Shown: in pieces, positions 1-4,910 of the stretch
Numbering within the stretch: position 1 is the first letter of the stretch
Layout: each line of letters opens with the position of its first letter
Assembly: GCA_902766515.1 (NCBI GenBank)
Contig: CACXEB010000006.1
Location: 1 to 10,080 of the forward strand
Source of the DNA: an uncultured Eubacteriales bacterium
GTDB taxonomy: Bacteria; Bacillota_A; Clostridia; Christensenellales; Aristaeellaceae
Direction of reading: 5' to 3'
Length of the DNA: 10,080 nucleotides
Made by a program: the position numbers and the translations under genes
Notes under the pieces: model-generated
The model's input: only the letters and a program-made list of their open reading frames with translations
Told to the model about the DNA's origin: nothing
Databases searched by the model: none

Positions 1-1041
1 CACGCAGCCGGGGCCGATGGATTCGGACAGGCCATAGTTGGTATCGTACTGATGGTGCGGGAAGATGCTGAGCCAGCGCTTGATCAGGGACGGCGGCACC
101 GGCTGCGCACCGATGTGCATCAGCCGCCACTGGCCGAGCTGGTAGTCCGCCAGCCGGACATCGCCCCGGTCGATCGCGTCCAGGATGTCCTGCGCCCACG
201 GTACCAGCAGCCAGACGATGGTGCAGTGTTCATCGCTGACCGCTTTCAGGATCCATTCCGGGCGGGTGCCCTTCAGCAGCACCGCCTTGCCGCCGACCAG
301 GAAGCTGCCGAACCAGTGCATCTTGGCGCCGGTATGGTACAGGGGCGGAATGCACAGGAAGACGTCGTCATGGGTCTGGCCGTGATGATGCTGCTCCACC
401 TGCGCGGCGTGCATCAGCGAGCGGTGCCTGTGGAGGATGGCCTTGGGGAAGCCGGTGGTGCCGGACGAATAGTAGATCGCGCCGAAATCGTCATCCGTCA
501 GCGGGATGCGCGGGTTTTCCGACGAGCAGAAGCCGATCATCTGGTCATAGCTGTCCGCGAAGGTCGGGCATTCCTCACCGACGTAAAACAGATGGCGCAC
601 CTTGGGGATCCGGTCGCAGATTTCCTCCATGCGGCCGATGAATTCCGGGCCGAAGGCGAGCATGGTGCAGTCCGCCTTCTCCAGGCAGTAGCGGATCTCC
701 TCCGCGGTGTACCGGTAATTCAGCGGCACGGCCACGGCGCCTGCCCGCAGGATGCCGAAATATACCGGCAGCCACTCCAGCGAGTTCATCAGCAGGATGG
801 CCACCTTGTCACCCTTATGGCAGCCGCGCGTCAGCAGCAGGTTGGCGAACCGGTTCGCCTTCAGGTCGAAGTCCTTCCAGCTGAGCTCCCTGCGGAACAG
901 CTGGCCCGGTTCCGGCTGCATGAGCGAATACTCGCGCCAGGTGATCCGGCTTTCCGGTTCAAACTTCGGGTTGATCTCCACGAGGGCTGTTTCCTGCCCG
1001 TACAGTTCAGCGTTGCGGGCCAGGATGTCGGTAATGGGCAT
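1..1041 (-). CDS. AMP-forming acyl-CoA synthetase (class I adenylate-forming enzyme), 3' end outside window
   Basis: The visible 347 residues match the N-terminal part of the ANL superfamily, which activates a carboxylic acid with ATP to an acyl-adenylate and then transfers it to CoA. The phosphate-binding loop is YYSSGTTGFPK at residues 190-200. The PLYHTG motif is at 233-238 and the adenine/acyl-pocket motif, here YGLSES, at 336-341; the family more often has YGxTE. The small C-terminal lid domain lies beyond position 1. The ATG at 1041 is chosen because AGGAGG sits 9 bases upstream (1051-1056) and the protein begins like the family (MPITDILARNAELYG). The gene starts 31 bases after the T-tract of a T-box terminator, so it is the first gene under that switch. 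The substrate cannot be read from this fragment. A fatty-acid or aromatic-acid ligase is possible; the T-box makes an amino-acid-related acid worth considering. Family assignment is firm, specificity is not. Confidence 0.93.
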   Translation of the reverse strand, partial: MPITDILARNAELYGQETALVEINPKFEPESRITWREYSLMQPEPGQLFRRELSWKDFDLKANRFANLLLTRGCHKGDKVAILLMNSLEWLPVYFGILRAGAVAVPLNYRYTAEEIRYCLEKADCTMLAFGPEFIGRMEEICDRIPKVRHLFYVGEECPTFADSYDQMIGFCSSENPRIPLTDDDFGAIYYSSGTTGFPKAILHRHRSLMHAAQVEQHHHGQTHDDVFLCIPPLYHTGAKMHWFGSFLVGGKAVLLKGTRPEWILKAVSDEHCTIVWLLVPWAQDILDAIDRGDVRLADYQLGQWRLMHIGAQPVPPSLIKRWLSIFPHHQYDTNYGLSESIGPGCV

Positions 1042-1072
1042 ATGCAGATACCTCCTGTTTCAGCGGGGCAAT

Positions 1073-1110
1073 AAAAAATCGCCCTCCGCCAGATCATGGA
1101 AGAGGACGAT
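1073..1110 (-). terminator. T-box intrinsic terminator
   Basis: On the minus strand ATCGTCCTC (1102-1110) pairs fully with GAGGGCGAT (1078-1086), nine pairs with one G-U, and a run of six T follows (1073-1078). The 5' arm overlaps the CCTCT needed for the antiterminator, so the two structures exclude each other, as expected for a transcriptional T-box. Confidence 0.92.
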
Positions 1111-1337
1111 AAGGAATCTTACCGCGGTACCACCTCTGTTGCCGGCAGACGTCGCTGCCAACCACTCAACAGCGCTTTGACGGGCGCCCCCGGCGCAGCC
1201 TACGCAGGGCAGCATAAGGCCCCTTCGGTGCGCGACTCGCGGGCTGTATTCGGCCGTCCTCCGCCTGCTGCCTCGCACCGTCCGGCAGTTCTCTGAGCGG
1301 CGTTCGGATGCCTACTTGCTCCCGGTCATCGTCTCTG
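1073..1337 (-). promoter_or_regulatory. T-box riboswitch leader, probably tRNA-Tyr responsive
   Basis: Read on the minus strand, this leader carries the full set of T-box landmarks. Near its 5' end is AAGTA, one side of the specifier loop. The AG bulge region CAGAGAACTGCC follows, then GGACGGTGCGAGGCAG closing the distal stem I. The other side of the specifier loop is GAATACA (1245-1251), with TAC at 1246-1248 as the apparent specifier codon for tyrosine. A stem III (GTTGGCAG paired with CTGC..CAAC, about 1142-1166) precedes the T-box sequence AGAGGTGGTACCGCGG (1122-1137). In it, TGGT (1129-1132) would pair with an ACCA tRNA end, that is discriminator base A, which fits tRNA-Tyr. AGAGG (1133-1137) can pair with CCTCT (1101-1105) as antiterminator, in competition with the terminator. 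Uncharged tRNA should allow read-through into the acyl-CoA synthetase gene. ACA (Thr) is the alternative codon register and fits less well. The class is near certain, the amino acid moderately so. Confidence 0.93.
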
Positions 1338-1343
1338 CCCTGC

Positions 1344-1372
1344 ATTATAACCATATTTTCCCGGTGCGTCAA
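1344..1372 (-). promoter_or_regulatory. Sigma-A promoter of the T-box/acyl-CoA synthetase transcript
   Basis: The minus strand has TTGACG (1367-1372) as the -35 element and a perfect TATAAT (1344-1349) as the -10 element, separated by exactly 17 bases. Transcription should start near 1337, just before the first helix of the T-box. No operator-like palindrome overlaps the promoter, so the T-box is probably the main control. Confidence 0.9.
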
Positions 1373-1384
1373 GTGCAGAATAGC

Positions 1385-1496
1385 CGAAAGGGGGACTCAT
1401 GTCCCCCCTTCGGGACCCCCCCTGACGGCGTTTCCTGTCGGGCCTACGGCCCTCCCGGGCGGAAACGCCGCAAGGTACAAACGGCTACGCCGTTTG
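1385..1496. repeat. Cluster of three adjacent hairpins
   Basis: Hairpin 1 pairs 1385-1396 with 1401-1412 (GGGGGAC against GTCCCCC plus CGAA against TTCG, one mismatch, loop TCAT). Hairpin 2 has perfect 10-base arms, CGGCGTTTCC (1426-1435) and GGAAACGCCG (1461-1470), enclosing a smaller hairpin GGGCC-TAC-GGCCC (1440-1452). Hairpin 3 is CAAACGGC-TAC-GCCGTTTG (1478-1496), eight perfect pairs. None is followed by a T-run on either strand, so they do not look like simple terminators. GTCCC (1401-1405) can also pair with GGGAC (1412-1416), an alternative fold of hairpin 1. Confidence 0.75.
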
Positions 1497-1634
1497 GATG
1501 CCCTGGGCCTGCCGGCCCGTTCGTCGGTGAAAACAATCCACTGGATCATTTTCCAGGCCCTCCTCACCCCGCACCGTACATACCGCTGCTGCGGATTTGA
1601 ATCAGGGGTTGCCCCCCTGATAACCCCTCGCCAC

Positions 1635-1732
1635 GTCCTCTGCTGCACTCCCATCCCATCGCCTACGGTTCGGCCTATGGCCTCATCCGCCGGGTGAACC
1701 GGCGGACTCCGGGATTCCGTGCCGCAGAGGAC
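1635..1732. repeat. Long nested inverted repeat enclosing a perfect hairpin
   Basis: The outer arms GTCCTCTGCTGCAC (1635-1648) and GTGCCGCAGAGGAC (1719-1732) pair at 13 of 14 positions. Inside lie GGCC-TAT-GGCC (1672-1682) and a perfect eight-pair hairpin TCCGCCGG-GTGAA-CCGGCGGA (1686-1706). Small hairpins on a long closing stem are typical of folded RNAs or palindromic elements. The direction of any transcript is unknown; read-through from the hom operon would make the minus-strand version. Confidence 0.7.
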
Positions 1733-1908
1733 AGAGTAGTATGTCACTGACTTTGGTGATTGGACGGCTAAGCGAGACTCCGGTTCGGTCTGCGGCATTA
1801 TCTGTCGAATCAATCTCCGGACGCTGGATTTCGTTCCGCAGTTACCCAATCGCGTCTCTTTCTGCTTCTCTTTTCTCTACCTATGCCATACCCGTAAACA
1901 ATAACCGG

Positions 1909-2013
1909 TCAGGCAAGCATCCGCGGAAGAATGACGATCAGGCCGATGATCACCAGGAGCGTCAGGATGAGGAAGAGGATGCTGCCGACGGTCAGGCGCC
2001 GTTCCGGTTTCAT
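1909..2013 (-). CDS. 34-residue single-span membrane protein, coupled to hom
   Basis: This short frame begins with ATG at 2013, overlapping the hom stop codon as ATGA, and is preceded by GCGGAGGAAGC, a good ribosome binding site inside the end of hom. It encodes MKPERRLTV, then an unbroken hydrophobic stretch from about residue 9 to 30 (SILFLILTLLVIIGLIVILP), and ends RMLA before TGA at 1909-1911. The charged start and single helix predict an inner-membrane protein with the N-terminus in the cytoplasm. The function is unknown. Placement suggests translational coupling to hom and to the vitamin-uptake operon. I consider it a real gene because of the start-stop overlap, the Shine-Dalgarno sequence and the clean membrane span; conservation would settle it. 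Confidence 0.7.
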   Translation of the reverse strand: MKPERRLTVGSILFLILTLLVIIGLIVILPRMLA

Positions 2014-3296
2014 GCTTCCTCCGCCTCGACGCGCAACACGTTCATCACTTTGACCAGCTGGGGATCAAAGGCGGCGATCGCGGCGCGGACGTTTTTCTCG
2101 CTGGCCGGATGCGTCAGGATCGTGATCTGCGCGCCTTCCTCGGCGCGCTCCTCGGGCTGCAGCAGCGCCTTGACGCCGATCTGGTGTGCGGAGAGGGAGG
2201 CCGCCACATGGGCCAGCACGCCCGTCGCGTCGCGGGCGGACAGCCGGATGTAGAAGGCGCTCCTGCGGTCCGTGAGCATCACGGCGTTTCCCGCCTGGTC
2301 CACACACGGAGACTTTGCCGTCCGCTCGTCCGAGGTCGCGATGATCGCGTTGATCAGGTCGCTCATCATCGCGCCCGCCGTGGGCGCGCTGCCCGCGCCG
2401 CGGCCGTAGATCATCATATCCCCGCAGGCGTGCCCGTGCAGGAAGACCGCGTTGAAGGCGCCGTTCACGCTGCTCAGCGGATGGTGCAGGGGCACGAGCA
2501 TCGGGGACACGAACGCGTCCATGCCGGCCTCGGTCTGGGTGGCGTGCGCCAGGAGCTTGATGGCGTAGCCCAGCTCCCGGGCGTTGCGGATATCGTCCTG
2601 GGTGACATGGGTCATGCCTTCCCGCTCGATCGCGGTGACCGGCAGGTGGCGGTGGAACGCCAGGGAGGACAGGATAGACAGCTTGTACATGGCGTCCTCG
2701 CCCTCGACGTCCGCGGTCGGGTCCGGCTCCGCCAGGCCCAGGGCCTGCGCGTCGCGGAGCACCTCCTGGTAACCCAGGCCTTCGCTGCTCATGCGGGTCA
2801 GCAGGTAGTTGGTCGTCCCGTTGATGATCGCCGTCAGCCGGTCGATCCGGTTGGCCTGCAGGGAGTCCTGCAGGATCTTGATGATCGGCATCGCGCCGCC
2901 TACGGCCGCCTCGTAATACAGCGTCGCCTGGCCTGCCGCCGCGGCGTCGTGCAGCTCGCGCCAGTGCAGCGCCAGCGCCATCTTGTTGGCTGTCACCACA
3001 TGCTTGCCGGCGCGAAGCGCCTCGCACATCCAGTCCGCGGAGGGATGCTCGCCGCCCAGGCACTCAATGACATACCGGATGTCCGGATCCCGGAGGATCA
3101 CATCCTTATCGTCCGTCAGCAGGGAGCTGTCCACATAGTCTGGCCGCTTCTTGCCCAGGTCGCGCACGAGGATGGCCTTCATCACCGGATCAATCTGGTA
3201 GTTTTCCCGGAAGGACGGCGCCATTTCCCGCAGCAGCTTGGCGACGCCGCTGCCGATGTTGCCGCATCCCAGCAGGCCGATGCACATGGTCTTCAT
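2010..3296 (-). CDS. hom: Homoserine dehydrogenase with C-terminal ACT domain
   Basis: This enzyme reduces aspartate semialdehyde to homoserine with NAD(P)H, the branch point to threonine and methionine. At 428 residues it has the usual length for the form with a regulatory domain. The nucleotide-binding motif GLLGCGNIGSG is at 7-17, VVTANK at 100-105 and NGTTNY at 160-164. The signature around AEPDPTADVEGEDAMYKL (189-206) includes the expected catalytic Asp201 and Lys205, aligned by memory with yeast Asp219 and Lys223. YGRGAGSAPTAGAM is at 297-310. An ACT domain from about 349 to 425 predicts feedback control, usually by threonine. The ATG at 3296 overlaps the coaX stop as ATGA, with CGGAGG upstream inside coaX. 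The next gene downstream overlaps its stop in the same way. Pairing hom with CoA genes is unusual; no thrB, thrC or aspartokinase gene is in the window. Confidence 0.97.
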   Translation of the reverse strand: MKTMCIGLLGCGNIGSGVAKLLREMAPSFRENYQIDPVMKAILVRDLGKKRPDYVDSSLLTDDKDVILRDPDIRYVIECLGGEHPSADWMCEALRAGKHVVTANKMALALHWRELHDAAAAGQATLYYEAAVGGAMPIIKILQDSLQANRIDRLTAIINGTTNYLLTRMSSEGLGYQEVLRDAQALGLAEPDPTADVEGEDAMYKLSILSSLAFHRHLPVTAIEREGMTHVTQDDIRNARELGYAIKLLAHATQTEAGMDAFVSPMLVPLHHPLSSVNGAFNAVFLHGHACGDMMIYGRGAGSAPTAGAMMSDLINAIIATSDERTAKSPCVDQAGNAVMLTDRRSAFYIRLSARDATGVLAHVAASLSAHQIGVKALLQPEERAEEGAQITILTHPASEKNVRAAIAAFDPQLVKVMNVLRVEAEEA

Positions 3297-4075
3297 TCCG
3301 CGTTTCCTCCGAAATTCTTGTAGTAGATGGTCAGCAGGCCCTTGAGCGTCAGCAGGCCGTCGATCCGGGTGATCATTTTCGATTCCTGGGCGATCAGCTT
3401 GGAGAACCCGCCCGTCGCGATGACATGTGCGTCCGGGCAGCCCATCTCAGCCCGCAGGCGGCCGATCAGGTAATTCACCTGGCCGACGTAGCCGAAGAAG
3501 ATGCCCGACTGCATGTTCGCGATGGTGTTCCTGCCGATCACATGCTCCGGCTGCAGCAGCTCGAAGTTGGGCAGCTTCGCCGTGCCGTGCACCAGCGCGT
3601 CGCTGGCCAGGCGGACGCCGGGGCAGATGCAGCCGCCCAGGAACGCGCCGCCCGCGTCCAGGACGCCGAAGGTGGTCGCCGTGCCGAAATCGATGAATAT
3701 GCAGTTCCCGCCGTATTCCGTATAGGTGGCCACCGCGTTGCAGATGCGGTCGCTGCCCAGTTCCCGCGGGTTTTCGTACTTGATGTCGATGCCCGTCCGG
3801 ATGCCGGGGGATACGAAGGCAGGATTCACATTGAAATAATCCCGGCACATGTGCTCCACCGTATAATTGATGGACGGCACGACGCTGCTGAGCATGATCC
3901 CCCCGACGGCGCCCATATCGACGTTCCGGCTGTGGAACAGGCTGGATACCAGCACGCCCAGCTCGTCCGAGGTATACGTCGCCTTGGTGGCCAGGCGCCA
4001 GTACTGCTTCAGGTTCCGGCCCTCAAACAGGCCGATCTTGATGTTGGTATTGCCCACATCCATGGTCAGGATCAT
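3293..4075 (-). CDS. coaX: Type III pantothenate kinase
   Basis: The enzyme phosphorylates pantothenate with ATP, the first step of coenzyme A synthesis in the cytoplasm. The 260 residues show the type III (ASKHA-fold) signatures: DVGNTN at 6-11 (phosphate binding), PRELGSDR at 103-110 with the presumed catalytic Asp109, DFGTATT at 129-135, and ATGG at 220-223. Type III kinases are generally insensitive to CoA feedback, so supply may be set at uptake by the transporter gene just upstream. The ATG at 4075 is preceded by AAGGAAG about 10 bases away. An internal ATG four codons later is possible, but the longer start matches the usual few residues before DVGNTN. The gap to the upstream ECF gene is 41 bases; the stop overlaps the hom start by four bases, implying translational coupling. 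Confidence 0.97.
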   Translation of the reverse strand: MILTMDVGNTNIKIGLFEGRNLKQYWRLATKATYTSDELGVLVSSLFHSRNVDMGAVGGIMLSSVVPSINYTVEHMCRDYFNVNPAFVSPGIRTGIDIKYENPRELGSDRICNAVATYTEYGGNCIFIDFGTATTFGVLDAGGAFLGGCICPGVRLASDALVHGTAKLPNFELLQPEHVIGRNTIANMQSGIFFGYVGQVNYLIGRLRAEMGCPDAHVIATGGFSKLIAQESKMITRIDGLLTLKGLLTIYYKNFGGNAE

Positions 4076-4116
4076 GTTCCGTTCTTCCTTCCGTTATCGT
4101 ACTGTATGCTGTCCGC

Positions 4117-4734
4117 TCATTCCCTGTGGAGCGCCGTCTGCAGCGCCTTGCTGACCGCCGTGGCGATCACGCCGCAGGCCGCCGCTTCGATCAGGGCCTG
4201 GGTGCCGACCATCACGCCGACCAGCAGGATCGGGTTGCTGACGCCCGTCTTCGCAACGACGCCCTGGATGTATTCGCTGTGATAGAACAGCAGCATCAGC
4301 AGGCCCATAAAGAAGAAGGTGTTCAGCAGCGGCGCGGCCAGGCTGCCCGCGATATTGTCCACGATGCTCTTCGGCTTCGTTACCCTGCGCACTGCCTTGA
4401 CGATCAGGCCGGTGCAGATGCCCATCAGCACGCGGCCGACCACACAGACCACGAACGCGCCCGGGATGCTGACGCTGTACATGGCGATCGTCATCGGGGA
4501 CGAACTGGAAAAACCGTTGATGAAGCTCGTGATGCCGAAAACCAGTCCCAGCGCCGCGCTGGCCCAGGGGCCGAGCAGGATCGCGCCGACCGCCACCGGG
4601 ATGGTCAGCAGGGACGCCGCCAGGAAGGGCAGGTTCAGGTAGCCCAGGGGGGTGACGCTCATCACGATCTCCACCGCGACGAGCAGGGCAAATTCGCAGA
4701 GCTGAAGCGTTTTGGGGTTGCGAAACTGTTTCAT
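4117..4734 (-). CDS. ECF transporter S component, probably pantothenate-specific
   Basis: The 205-residue protein is very hydrophobic with about six predicted membrane spans (roughly 12-30, 37-55, 57-75, 84-113, 128-152 and 168-195), the size and topology of substrate-binding S components of energy-coupling factor vitamin transporters. S components bind the vitamin in the membrane and share a common EcfA/A'/T energy module encoded elsewhere; no such genes are visible here. Directly upstream of pantothenate kinase, pantothenate is the most likely substrate (a PanT-like role), but this rests on context and not on a substrate motif. The ATG at 4734 has GGAGG six bases upstream. It is the first gene after a 176-base gap, so it probably opens the transporter-coaX-hom unit, although no convincing promoter is seen. 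Confidence 0.85.
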   Translation of the reverse strand: MKQFRNPKTLQLCEFALLVAVEIVMSVTPLGYLNLPFLAASLLTIPVAVGAILLGPWASAALGLVFGITSFINGFSSSSPMTIAMYSVSIPGAFVVCVVGRVLMGICTGLIVKAVRRVTKPKSIVDNIAGSLAAPLLNTFFFMGLLMLLFYHSEYIQGVVAKTGVSNPILLVGVMVGTQALIEAAACGVIATAVSKALQTALHRE

Positions 4735-4910
4735 GGTGTGCCTCCGTTCAAATTCATAAAGATATCTGACGTGTCTTGCGTATGCGCCGTGTCTGCCGCC
4801 TTATACGCAGGTCGGCGGCGATCATCCGCCGGCGGCCGGGTTGTGCGCTCGGGCCCCGAAGGTACCCGGCCCCAGCCGCCGGCGGTTGATTGAAAGAGGA
4901 TTGATTCAGG
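4735..4910 (-). other. Intergenic spacer with strong GC-rich hairpin
   Basis: CCGCCGGCGG occurs at 4826-4835 and 4876-4885. As it is self-complementary, the copies can pair with each other. CCGGGT (4836-4841) also pairs with ACCCGG (4864-4869), giving about 16 pairs with a six-base bulge (4870-4875) and a smaller CGGGCCCCG-type hairpin in the loop. No T-run follows, so it is not a classic terminator; it may stabilise RNA ends or slow read-through between the aminopeptidase and transporter genes. A second dyad, GCGTAT (4778-4783) and ATACGC (4803-4808), lies nearer the transporter start and could be an operator or part of the leader fold. TATAAG on the minus strand here lacks a recognisable -35 partner, so no promoter is called. 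Confidence 0.6.

Larger units (their letters stand above)
1373..1908. other. Gene-free, palindrome-rich intergenic block
   Basis: I see no credible gene in these 536 bases, but they are packed with inverted repeats. Those between 1385 and 1496 and between 1635 and 1732 are listed separately. Others are GGGCC/GGCCC at 1505-1518, a 12-base arm pair with 10 matches at 1529-1540/1542-1553, CCGC/GCGG at 1583-1594, TCAGGGG/CCCCTGA at 1602-1620, and CTGCGG (1790-1795) opposite CCGCAG (1836-1841). CCCCCCTGA occurs twice (1417-1425 and 1612-1620). Around 1855-1883 the minus strand is strongly purine-rich. Open frames cross the block on both strands, but their products are rich in Pro, Arg and Gly and simply follow the palindromes. 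The block may be a structured RNA, a dispersed palindromic repeat or a non-autonomous mobile element; a single copy cannot distinguish these. No target-site duplication was recognised. Confidence 0.6.

Noticed and set aside
52..1074. 340-codon plus-strand open frame opposite the acyl-CoA synthetase
   Set aside because: Antisense to a gene with ANL-family motifs and a proper ribosome binding site.
1060..1372. Short minus-strand open frames inside the T-box leader
   Set aside because: They cross the T-box stems and terminator, and the RNA structure explains the sequence fully.
1397..1849. 150-codon minus-strand open frame across the palindromic block
   Set aside because: It begins with TTG behind a weak ribosome site, its product is Pro/Arg/Gly-rich, and it runs straight through several hairpins. 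It is best explained as a by-product of GC-rich inverted repeats, though a multicopy conserved frame cannot be excluded without a search.
1373..1908. CRISPR array or insertion sequence in the palindromic block
   Set aside because: There are no regularly spaced direct repeats with spacers, no transposase, and no terminal repeats with a target duplication that I could recognise.
1741..2253. Plus-strand open frame over the end of hom and the intergenic block
   Set aside because: It overlaps the well-supported hom and the small membrane ORF in antisense and has no recognisable motif.
4754..4825. 23-codon basic minus-strand frame starting ATGATCGCC before the transporter gene
   Set aside because: No Shine-Dalgarno sequence, unlikely composition, and overlap with the GCGTAT/ATACGC dyad; a chance frame is more likely.
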